Shown here: in pieces, positions 1 to 5,141 of the stretch
Layout: each line of letters starts with the position of its first letter
Position numbering within the stretch: the stretch's first letter is position 1
Assembly: GCA_903904765.1 (NCBI GenBank)
Contig: CAIVEA010000750.1
Coordinates: forward strand, 1-5,208
Direction of reading: 5' to 3'
Source of the DNA: an uncultured Chloroflexota bacterium
GTDB taxonomy: Bacteria; Chloroflexota; Anaerolineae; Aggregatilineales; Phototrophicaceae
DNA length: 5,208 nucleotides
Notes under the pieces: model-generated
The model's input: the letters and a program-made list of their open reading frames with translations, nothing else
What the model was told of the DNA's origin: nothing
Databases searched by the model: none
Position numbers and translations under genes: made by a program

Positions 1-28
1 CCGCCACTTCGGCGCTCAGTGTGGTGCA

Positions 29-34
29 TATAAT
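29..34 (+). promoter_or_regulatory. Candidate -10 box (TATAAT)
   Basis: A perfect match to the sigma-70 -10 consensus, preceded by TGCA, one base off the extended -10 spacing. No good -35 hexamer lies 16-18 bp upstream: the sequence at 5-12 is CACTTCGG. The assignment rests on the -10 alone. It could drive the pilin-adhesin gene or simply be chance in AT-rich DNA. Confidence 0.3.
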
Positions 35-188
35 AGCAAAAATCCGCCGTGTGTCAACACCAAACTTGGGAAAAAGTCCCATAAAGATAGAAATCGTTGA
101 TGGGGTAAGAACATATATTTTTTGTGAAAAATTACGAAATATGGCTTTTGGGGTCGCCAATCCTAAAATTATGTAATATTCTGTGTTC

Positions 189-204
189 ACCAGTAACAAC
201 TGGT
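189..204. repeat. Perfect 6-bp inverted repeat upstream of the pilin gene
   Basis: ACCAGT (189-194), a 4-nt spacer AACA, then ACTGGT (199-204). In RNA this makes a six-pair hairpin with a tetraloop; in DNA it is a dyad of operator size. It lies about 80 bp before the pilin start codon. No T-tract follows directly, so it is not a typical terminator. Regulatory use is an inference from symmetry and position. Confidence 0.4.
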
Positions 205-273
205 CTATTTATCTTCCGATTTATCGAACAGCGCGAAACATTCATCTTTTCGTTTCCTGTGTTCGCTAGTCCA

Positions 274-279
274 AAGGTG
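274..279 (+). promoter_or_regulatory. Ribosome-binding site fixing the pilin start
   Basis: AAGGTG (part of AAAGGTGA) lies 6 nt before the ATG at 286. The other in-frame ATG, at 280, overlaps this motif, and the GTG at 124 has no Shine-Dalgarno sequence. This favours 286 as the start. Confidence 0.65.
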
Positions 280-285
280 ATGTTA

Positions 286-1722
286 ATGAGCAAGTGGTTT
301 GGTCAGCGCAATAGGCGACACCGAGTGCTTCAAAGTGGGCAAGGGCTGCTAGAGTACGCCCTGATTCTGGTGCTAGTCGCTATCGTAGTGGTAGTATTGG
401 TGAGCAACGTAGGGCGTACTGTCTCGAATGTGTTCCAGAATGTGACCTGCAATCTGGATAACCCTGCCAACTGCGGCACACCTGTTGCTGTGGTTGCTAC
501 TGCATCCAACGGCACGGGTACTCCATCTGGTAGCAACTCGCCTACGCCGACGGTGACAGGGACGCAAACGGTGATCGGCACAACAACTACGACCGCTACA
601 GCAACCGCAACTGTTACACTGACGAGTACATCTGTTGTGCCGACGGCTATCCCCACCAATACACCTATTCCGACAGCCATCCCCACCAGTACACCTGTGC
701 CGACGGCTATCCCCACCAATACGCCTATTCCGACAGCCATTCCCACCAGTACACCACTACCAACCAGTTCTGGTGGTAGTGGTGGTTCCGGTTCTGGCGG
801 TGGTGCGGGGTCAGGAAATAGCACGGTTGTGCCGTCCTCTACGCCCAGCAACGTTGCGCCGAGCATGAACTCGGTTAGCCCCCAGACGCTGAATGAAGGA
901 CAAAAGCTGAGTGTCGCGATCAGTGCTACCGATGCGAATGGTGATACCTTGACGTATTCCGCGACGGGTTTGACCAGCACCTTCATGACCTTCACCGACA
1001 ATGGCAATGGGACGGCGACGCTGACGCTCGCTCCTAGTTATGGACATGCTGGCACCTATTCGGTTTATGTGAGTGTGGGAGACGGGCGCGGCGGGTTGGC
1101 TAACCAGACCATTCAGATTACCGTCACGAATGTGGTGTTAGACACCGATGGCGACGGTGTGGAAGATGCGGTGGATAATTGTCCGGCGAACGCCAATCCG
1201 GGGCAGGAAGATTGGGATTCTGACGGAATTGGAGATGTTTGCGACGGCGAATATCATTTGCGTTTCGGCTCGTCCAATACGGTGACGGGTTCCAATGGTA
1301 TTACCTATAAGCCGTTCACAGCGACAGCGGGTAGCGGCGGCACGATTTATGCGGTCACACCGACCAGTATCACGGGCATCACCGACCCTGCGGTCTGTCA
1401 AACACTGGTTGAATCGCGTAATGCCAGTTCAACAGGCAAAGACCTTCAGGTGAATTTCAGTGCAGCGAGCAGTTTGCCCGGCGGTAATTATCAGGTGTCT
1501 CTCTATTTCGCCGAATCGCGCAATACGAATCAGGGGGAATTCGATATTTCTATCGAAGGTAACAAACTGGTCAGCAAGTATTTGCCGAATCTCGTGGGCT
1601 ACAAAGTGGCGCACATCAAAGTGTTGAGCGCACAGGCTGTCACCAACGGGACGCTCAATGTGCTTTTGGGGCGCACGGGCGGCATTCCCAGTTTGTGTGC
1701 GATGGACATCGTGAAGCAGTAG
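286..1722 (+). CDS. Flp-type pilin fused to Ig-like, thrombospondin type 3 and malectin-like domains (putative pilus-borne adhesin)
   Basis: A 478-residue surface protein. Residues 1-18 are a basic leader (K3, R8, R10, R11, R13) ending in Gly18. Gly18-Gln19 is followed by Glu23-Tyr24, the G/XXXXEY pattern cut by prepilin peptidase in Flp/Tad pilins, then a hydrophobic helix at about 25-42. Cys55 and Cys63 could pair. Residues 75-160 are a Thr/Pro stalk with four 10-residue PTAIPT-type repeats; 161-179 are Gly/Ser-rich. Residues 191-282 look like an Ig/cadherin-like domain (LNEG, ATDANGDTLTYSATGL, a DGRGG turn). Residues 285-321 are a thrombospondin type 3 repeat with DTDGDG and DWDSDGIGDVCDG calcium loops. 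Residues 322-478 resemble malectin (YQVSLYFAE, FDISIEG, a late VLLGR strand), a carbohydrate-binding fold; Cys371 and Cys471 may pair. Ordinary Flp pilins are about 50-80 residues, so this is a large C-terminal fusion. Inferred role: anchored to, or incorporated in, a Tad-type pilus, presenting a glycan-binding head. No pilus assembly genes are visible. It could instead be a membrane-anchored surface protein that only borrows the pilin signal. Confidence 0.85.
   Translation: MSKWFGQRNRRHRVLQSGQGLLEYALILVLVAIVVVVLVSNVGRTVSNVFQNVTCNLDNPANCGTPVAVVATASNGTGTPSGSNSPTPTVTGTQTVIGTTTTTATATATVTLTSTSVVPTAIPTNTPIPTAIPTSTPVPTAIPTNTPIPTAIPTSTPLPTSSGGSGGSGSGGGAGSGNSTVVPSSTPSNVAPSMNSVSPQTLNEGQKLSVAISATDANGDTLTYSATGLTSTFMTFTDNGNGTATLTLAPSYGHAGTYSVYVSVGDGRGGLANQTIQITVTNVVLDTDGDGVEDAVDNCPANANPGQEDWDSDGIGDVCDGEYHLRFGSSNTVTGSNGITYKPFTATAGSGGTIYAVTPTSITGITDPAVCQTLVESRNASSTGKDLQVNFSAASSLPGGNYQVSLYFAESRNTNQGEFDISIEGNKLVSKYLPNLVGYKVAHIKVLSAQAVTNGTLNVLLGRTGGIPSLCAMDIVKQ
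637..756 (+). repeat. Tandem repeat coding the Pro/Thr stalk (4 x 30 bp, or 2 x 60 bp)
   Basis: Four consecutive 30-bp units encode (V/I)PTAIPT(N/S)TP. Units 1 and 3 (637-666, 697-726) encode Val and Asn; units 2 and 4 (667-696, 727-756) encode Ile and Ser. The higher-order unit is therefore 60 bp, and the two 60-bp copies (637-696 and 697-756) differ at only three positions by direct comparison. The pattern suggests a recent duplication and a stalk whose length can change by slippage or recombination in steps that keep the frame. Confidence 0.9.
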
Positions 1723-1743
1723 GCGTGTTCTGGATAGATTTGG

Positions 1744-1778
1744 AAAAGGGGTGGGATGTCGAATCTTGCCCCTTTTTT
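1744..1778 (+). terminator. Rho-independent terminator after the pilin-adhesin gene
   Basis: AAAAGGGG (1744-1751) pairs with CCCCTTTT (1769-1776). The stem continues inward through three G-T wobbles and three Watson-Crick pairs to a 5-nt loop at 1758-1762, giving about 14 pairs. The 3' arm merges into TTTTTT (1773-1778) and a long T-rich tail. It begins 21 nt after the pilin stop codon and separates this gene from the deaminase operon. Confidence 0.85.
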
Positions 1779-1807
1779 GTTTGGTTGGTTTGTTTCTTTT
1801 GCGGATA

Positions 1808-1836
1808 GTGTCAGGAATCGAGTGCCGTGCTAGACT
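1808..1836 (+). promoter_or_regulatory. Candidate promoter of the purine deaminase operon
   Basis: GTGTCA (1808-1813, 4 of 6 matches to TTGACA) is followed after 17 bp by TAGACT (1831-1836, 4 of 6 matches to TATAAT). TG at 1828-1829 makes an extended -10 (TGCTAGACT). It lies between the terminator at 1744-1778 and the deaminase ribosome-binding site, which predicts an untranslated leader of about 20 nt. This is a consensus match only. Confidence 0.45.
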
Positions 1837-1849
1837 TCGGATGTACTTT

Positions 1850-1854
1850 AAGGA
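1850..1854 (+). promoter_or_regulatory. Ribosome-binding site fixing the amidohydrolase start
   Basis: AAGGA lies 7 nt before ATG 1862. The frame is open back to 1751, but that longer version would begin inside the terminator stem, has no Shine-Dalgarno sequence, and would add 37 residues not expected in this family. The start at 1862 places a typical amidohydrolase beginning (LLIKNIHTL) at the N-terminus. Confidence 0.75.
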
Positions 1855-1861
1855 AAAGACG

Positions 1862-3208
1862 ATGCCCACGCTATTGATTAAGAATATTCACACCTTGATT
1901 ACGATGGATTCGGAGCGCCGCGAACTGCATGATGCTGCCCTGTTTGTGCGGGATGGGGTCATCGAAGCGGTAGGCAGCGCTGCCGATGTGCCATCCACTG
2001 CCGATATGGTACTGGACGGCGCTGGACGGGTGGTAATACCGGGACTGGTGAATACCCATCACCACATGTATCAGACGCTTACGCGGGTACTGGCGCAGGA
2101 TAACGAACTGTTCGGGTGGCTCAAGACGCTGTATCCGATCTGGAGCCGCTTGACCGGAGAGGCGGTGTATGTCTCCGCAAAGCTGGCGATGGCAGAACTC
2201 ATGCTCTCCGGTTGCACCACATCCAGCGATCATCTGTACATTTACCCGAACGACGTGCGCTTGGACGATGAGATTCGCGCCGCGCAGGACATCGGTATTC
2301 GCTTTCATGCCGCACGCGGTTCGATGAGCCTCGGCGAGAGCAAAGGTGGTCTGCCGCCGGATGCGGTGGTGGAGGAAGAAAGCGCGATTTTGCGCGATAC
2401 CCGTCGCGTGATCGAGCAGTACAATGACTCCGCCCGCCACGCCATGCTCCGAGTGGTGGTTGCGCCGTGTTCGCCTTTCAGCGTGACCCGCGACCTGATG
2501 CGCGAGGCGGCGGCGCTGGCGCGAAGCTACGGCGTGAGTTTGCACACGCATCTCGCCGAGAATGACAATGATGTGTCCTACAGCCTGTCTCAGTTCGGCT
2601 ACCGCCCCGGCGATTATGCCGAGGATGTGGGATGGGTGGGGCAGGATGTGTGGCACGCGCACTGCGTCAAATTGGATGCAAACGAGATCGGCCTGTTCGC
2701 TCGCACGGGGACGGGTGTATGTCATTGTCCGTCGTCCAATATGCGGTTGGCCTCCGGCGTCGCGCCAGTGCGTCAGATGCGTGATGCGCGTGTGAAGGTC
2801 GGGCTGGGTGTGGATGGTTCGGCCTCTAACGATTCCAGCCATTTGCTGAACGAGGCGCGTCAGGCGATGCTGCTGGCGCGTGTGTCGGGCGGGCCGGCGG
2901 CGATGTCGGCGCGGGAGGCGCTGGAAATTGCCACGTTAGGCGGTGCGGCGGTGCTGGGGCGCAACGATATCGGGTCACTCGCTCCCGGCATGAGTGCTGA
3001 TCTGGCGGCGTTCCGTTTGGATGCGGTGGGCTTTGCCGGCGCACAGCATGACCCGCTGGCGGCGCTGCTGTTCTGCTCGTCGGTACAGGCCGATTGGACG
3101 GTGATTAACGGGCGCGTAGTGGTGCAGGACGGGCATTTGCTGACGCAAGATTTGCCCGTGCTGGTCGAAAAGCACAACGCGCTCTCGCGGCAATTGATTA
3201 ATGGTTAA
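1862..3208 (+). CDS. 8-oxoguanine deaminase-type amidohydrolase (hydroxydechloroatrazine ethylaminohydrolase-like family)
   Basis: A 448-residue cytosolic, metal-dependent amidohydrolase, about the usual length for the family. It should hydrolyse the 2-amino group of 8-oxoguanine, giving urate and ammonia. The expected active-site elements occur in order: His66-x-His68 (in NTHHHMYQ), His230 with Glu233 (HTHLAE), His267 (HAHCVKL) and Asp318 (GVDGSASND), matching the mononuclear zinc site and catalytic acid/base residues of the superfamily. The sequence around HLAENDNDVSYS, YAEDVGWVG, CHCPSSNMRLASG and FAGAQHDPLAALLFC strongly resembles 8-oxoguanine deaminases as I remember them, and fits them better than SsnA, guanine deaminase or methylthioadenosine deaminase. 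Related enzymes act on s-triazines (AtzB/TrzN group), so the substrate is inferred. It is first in an operon with ade, whose start lies 19 bp beyond this stop. The gene is intact, with no missing key residue. Confidence 0.88.
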   Translation: MPTLLIKNIHTLITMDSERRELHDAALFVRDGVIEAVGSAADVPSTADMVLDGAGRVVIPGLVNTHHHMYQTLTRVLAQDNELFGWLKTLYPIWSRLTGEAVYVSAKLAMAELMLSGCTTSSDHLYIYPNDVRLDDEIRAAQDIGIRFHAARGSMSLGESKGGLPPDAVVEEESAILRDTRRVIEQYNDSARHAMLRVVVAPCSPFSVTRDLMREAAALARSYGVSLHTHLAENDNDVSYSLSQFGYRPGDYAEDVGWVGQDVWHAHCVKLDANEIGLFARTGTGVCHCPSSNMRLASGVAPVRQMRDARVKVGLGVDGSASNDSSHLLNEARQAMLLARVSGGPAAMSAREALEIATLGGAAVLGRNDIGSLAPGMSADLAAFRLDAVGFAGAQHDPLAALLFCSSVQADWTVINGRVVVQDGHLLTQDLPVLVEKHNALSRQLING

Positions 3209-3214
3209 AGGCTG

Positions 3215-3220
3215 AAGGAG
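3215..3220 (+). promoter_or_regulatory. Ribosome-binding site of ade
   Basis: AAGGAG lies 7 nt before ATG 3228, within the 19-bp gap after the preceding stop codon. There is no room for a separate promoter in the gap, which supports co-transcription with the upstream deaminase gene. Confidence 0.8.
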
Positions 3221-3227
3221 TGTTGTT

Positions 3228-4934
3228 ATGGCACTGGTAGACCGGCTTTCGGCGGCACGCGGGCAAACGCCTGCTGATCTTGTCTTGCGGAATGCGCGTC
3301 TGGTGAATGTGTGGTCGGGGGAGATCGAGTCCACCGATATTGTGATACACGAGGGGCGCGTGGTGGCGCTGGCGGCGGGCTACGAGGCGCGGGAAGTGAT
3401 TGATCTCGGCGGACGCTACGTGTGTCCGGGCTTTATTGACGCGCATGTGCATATCGAAAGCAGCCTGTGTACACCGCCGGAATTTGCGCGGGCGGTTGTG
3501 CCGCATGGCGTGACCAGCGTTGTGACCGATCCGCATGAAATTGCCAACGTGCTCGGCAGCGACGGCATTCGTTTCATGCTGGAACGCGCTAAAGATGGGC
3601 CGCTGAATGTGTTCGTGATGGCTTCTAGCTGCGTCCCCGCGACACACATGGAAACCAGCGGCGCGAGTCTGGAGGCAGACGAACTGACTCCGCTGCTGCA
3701 AAACCAGTGGGTGCTGGGGCTGGCGGAAGTGATGAATTATCCCGGTGTGGTCTATGGCGACGAAGGCATGATAGATAAACTGGAAGCCTTCAAGCATAAG
3801 GTGATGGATGGGCATTGTCCGGCGCTGGGCGGCAAAGAGTTAAACGCCTATGTCGCGTCCGGCATTAGCAGCGAACACGAATGCACGACGGTGGCGGAGG
3901 CGCAGGATAAGCTGCGCTTGGGGCTGACGATCTTCGTGCGCGAAGGCACGACCACGCGCAACTTGCGCCCCCTGCTGCCGTTGATTACCCCGCATAATCA
4001 CACCCGCCTGTGCTTCTGCACCGATGACCGTCAACCGAACAGCCTGATGGATGAAGGTTCGATTGACTTCATGGTGCGGACGGCCATCGCACATGGCGTT
4101 GACCCGATTATGGCGATTCGCATGGGGACGCTGAATACCGCGCAGTATTTCCGCCTGCACGATTACGGCGTGGTTTCTCCCGGAAAATGGGCGGATATGA
4201 TCGTGTTTTCGGATTTGAACAACCTGCAACCGGAACAAGTTTTCCGGGCGGGTAAGCTGGTGGCGCGGGACGGGCAAATGGTCGCGTCCAAGCCGCCGCT
4301 GCGCGCCATCCCGCAGCGCCCTTCGATGAATGTGAAGGCCGATAGCCTCGACTTCCGCATTCCGGCGCAGGGCGAACGCACCCGTGTGATCGGTGGGGTA
4401 GGCGATCAGGTTGTGACCGGACACCTGATCGAAACGGCTCGCATCGTGAATGGTGAAGCTGTGGCTGATATCGAACGCGATCTGCTGAAAATGGTGGTGG
4501 TAGAACGCCATCATGCCAGCGGCGGAATCGGGAAGGCGTTCATTCACGGTTTCGGGCTGAAGCGCGGGGCGCTGGCTGGCACGGTGGCGCATGACCATCA
4601 CAATATGGTGATTATCGGCGCGGACGATGCCAGCATGCGGCGGGCGGCGCAGGCCGTAATCGAGATGGGGGGCGGGCTGGCAGCGGTGGATGGTGACCGC
4701 GTGCTGGGCGTGCTGCCGCTGCCTGTGGCGGGGCTGATGACCGAGATTCCGCTGCACGAAGTCCGGCGAGAATATGACGAGTTGATCGCCCACGCGCAGG
4801 CACTGGGGAGCGATATGCCCGACCCGTTCATGGCGATGAGCTTCATGGCGCTGGAAGTGATTCCTAAGCTCAAACTGACCGATGTGGGATTGGTGGATGT
4901 GGAGCAATTCAAGGTTGTGGACTTGTTTGTTTAA
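3228..4934 (+). CDS. ade: Adenine deaminase (adenine aminohydrolase, EC 3.5.4.2)
   Basis: A 568-residue cytosolic enzyme that converts adenine to hypoxanthine and ammonia, used in purine salvage and for purine nitrogen. Its length fits bacterial Ade, roughly 570-600 residues. Residues 17-66 form the N-terminal part of the small beta domain. The TIM-barrel follows with His73-x-His75 in DAHVHIES, TDPHEIANVLG (99-109, His103-Glu104), GLAEVMN (164-170, Glu167), DGHCP (His196), SSEHEC (His217) and CFCTDDR (262-268), where the DD pair supplies the catalytic Asp. These are hallmarks of Ade and differ from the adenosine/adenine deaminases related to Add. Residues about 385-560 are the Ade-specific C-terminal domain, including VVVERHH, GTVAHDHHNM and a GGGLAAV segment. 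Characterised members use iron or manganese in a two-metal site. The gene follows the 8-oxoguanine deaminase gene by 19 bp and is probably co-transcribed, so the pair acts on two purine bases. No disruption is seen. Confidence 0.95.
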   Translation: MALVDRLSAARGQTPADLVLRNARLVNVWSGEIESTDIVIHEGRVVALAAGYEAREVIDLGGRYVCPGFIDAHVHIESSLCTPPEFARAVVPHGVTSVVTDPHEIANVLGSDGIRFMLERAKDGPLNVFVMASSCVPATHMETSGASLEADELTPLLQNQWVLGLAEVMNYPGVVYGDEGMIDKLEAFKHKVMDGHCPALGGKELNAYVASGISSEHECTTVAEAQDKLRLGLTIFVREGTTTRNLRPLLPLITPHNHTRLCFCTDDRQPNSLMDEGSIDFMVRTAIAHGVDPIMAIRMGTLNTAQYFRLHDYGVVSPGKWADMIVFSDLNNLQPEQVFRAGKLVARDGQMVASKPPLRAIPQRPSMNVKADSLDFRIPAQGERTRVIGGVGDQVVTGHLIETARIVNGEAVADIERDLLKMVVVERHHASGGIGKAFIHGFGLKRGALAGTVAHDHHNMVIIGADDASMRRAAQAVIEMGGGLAAVDGDRVLGVLPLPVAGLMTEIPLHEVRREYDELIAHAQALGSDMPDPFMAMSFMALEVIPKLKLTDVGLVDVEQFKVVDLFV

Positions 4935-4977
4935 GTGCCTCCGAGTCACAATAGAAGTGGTTATTCATGGCAAGGGG

Positions 4978-5018
4978 CTGCCCCCGTTCGTCCTTTCGTG
5001 GCACGAATTGTGGGGCAG
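4978..5018 (+). repeat. Long inverted repeat CTGCCCC...GGGGCAG enclosing a palindrome
   Basis: CTGCCCC (4978-4984) is perfectly complementary to GGGGCAG (5012-5018), giving a 7-pair GC-rich stem. Two further G-T wobbles are possible outside it. The loop contains the palindrome at 4995-5007, which would form its own hairpin. The 5' arm can pair alternatively with GGGG at 4974-4977, so two exclusive structures are possible. No T-tract follows, so it is not a simple terminator. Confidence 0.5.
4995..5007. promoter_or_regulatory. 13-bp perfect palindrome, operator-like
   Basis: TTCGTG, a central G, then CACGAA: two perfect 6-bp half-sites. The size and symmetry fit a binding site for a dimeric repressor, or a short RNA hairpin nested in the larger inverted repeat at 4978-5018. 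No regulator gene is visible in the window, so operator function is an inference. Confidence 0.35.
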
Positions 5019-5032
5019 TTGACTGATGTGTT

Positions 5033-5052
5033 GAGCCGAGGAATCGGTTTTT
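5033..5052 (+). terminator. Small terminator-like hairpin with T-run
   Basis: CCGA (5036-5039), a GGAA loop of GNRA type (5040-5043), and TCGG (5044-5047) are followed by TTTTT (5048-5052). Wobble or A-T pairs with 5033-5035 can lengthen the stem at the expense of the first T residues. The stem is short for a strong terminator. It may end the deaminase operon or act as an attenuator for the next gene. Confidence 0.4.
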
Positions 5053-5061
5053 CGTCAACGT

Positions 5062-5089
5062 TTGAGTATGGCTGCAAGGTGGCTGTAAA
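5062..5089 (+). promoter_or_regulatory. Weak promoter candidate for the 5142 gene
   Basis: TTGAGT (5062-5067, 4 of 6 to TTGACA) and TGTAAA (5084-5089, 4 of 6 to TATAAT) are separated by 16 bp. It lies just after the terminator-like hairpin and about 50 bp before the next start codon, where a promoter would be expected. The match is weak. Confidence 0.25.
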
Positions 5090-5124
5090 CTCGATCCCCT
5101 ATGCTCTATCTATTCAATTGCCGT

Positions 5125-5130
5125 AAGGAG
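5125..5130 (+). promoter_or_regulatory. Ribosome-binding site of the partial gene at 5142
   Basis: AAGGAG lies 11 nt before ATG 5142, somewhat long spacing. A second AAGGA at 5135-5139 is only 2 nt from the ATG, too close to be used for this start. Together they support translation beginning at 5142. Confidence 0.55.
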
Positions 5131-5141
5131 AAATAAGGATT

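Larger units (their letters stand above)
1..285 (+). other. AT-rich non-coding leader upstream of the pilin-adhesin gene
   Basis: No convincing gene is seen here. An open frame from a GTG at 124 continues into the pilin gene, but it codes an unconvincing stretch without a ribosome-binding site and is best read as untranslated leader. The stretch is visibly richer in A and T than the rest of the window. It holds a TATAAT box at 29-34, a 4-bp hairpin at 68-80 (GGGA/TCCC), a short palindrome ATTATGTAAT at 168-177 and a perfect inverted repeat at 189-204. If transcription starts just after 34, the mRNA has an untranslated leader of roughly 245 nt, which leaves room for post-transcriptional control. 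Confidence 0.6.
4935..5141 (+). other. Structured intergenic spacer between ade and the next gene
   Basis: I see no convincing gene here. A 63-codon frame starting with a GTG directly after the ade stop lacks a ribosome-binding site and any recognisable motif. The spacer carries several symmetrical elements: a local GGGG-CTG-CCCC at 4974-4984, a long-range pair CTGCCCC/GGGGCAG at 4978-5018, a 13-bp palindrome at 4995-5007, and a small hairpin with a T-run at 5033-5052. It also holds a weak promoter candidate at 5062-5089. It matches no riboswitch class I can recognise by eye. Confidence 0.6.

Noticed and set aside
2..14. CGCC-ACTTC-GGCG hairpin at the window edge
   Set aside because: Four pairs without a T-tract, and the 5' context is missing, so neither a terminator nor an operator can be supported.
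68..80. GGGA-AAAAG-TCCC hairpin
   Set aside because: Only four pairs and no T-run, so it is easily explained by chance in AT-rich DNA.
124..285. 54-codon N-terminal extension of the pilin gene from a GTG
   Set aside because: No Shine-Dalgarno sequence and no recognisable motif. It would put a long non-basic stretch before the prepilin leader, whereas ATG 286 has AAGGTG at good spacing and gives a normal leader.
637..756. Regular 30-bp repeats resembling a CRISPR array
   Set aside because: The units are contiguous without spacers and encode an in-frame Pro/Thr repeat, so this is a coding tandem repeat.
330..1007. 225-codon open frame on the minus strand opposite the pilin gene
   Set aside because: Its long VGIGVLVG-type repeats are the antisense image of the Pro/Thr stalk, which removes stop codons on the opposite strand. 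The plus-strand protein has clear domains.
1751..1861. 37-codon upstream extension of the amidohydrolase, with a hydrophobic start
   Set aside because: It would begin inside the terminator stem and be read through the T-rich tail, so the apparent hydrophobic 'signal' is a by-product of T-rich DNA. AAGGA before ATG 1862 fixes the real start.
1871..2842. 323-codon minus-strand open frame opposite the 8-oxoguanine deaminase gene
   Set aside because: Its His/Arg-rich product without domains is typical of antisense frames in GC-rich genes. The plus strand has a complete enzyme with its active site.
3840..4949. 369-codon minus-strand open frame opposite ade
   Set aside because: Same reasoning: a His/Arg-rich composition and no motif, fully covered by adenine deaminase on the plus strand.
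5019..5024. TTGACT as a -35 box upstream of the 5142 gene
   Set aside because: Good -35 match, but no -10-like hexamer lies 16-18 bp downstream (AATCGG region), and the terminator-like hairpin would follow it.
4935..5126. 63-codon frame directly after ade
   Set aside because: A GTG start abutting the ade stop without a ribosome-binding site, no recognisable motif, and it overlaps several inverted repeats and a terminator-like hairpin.
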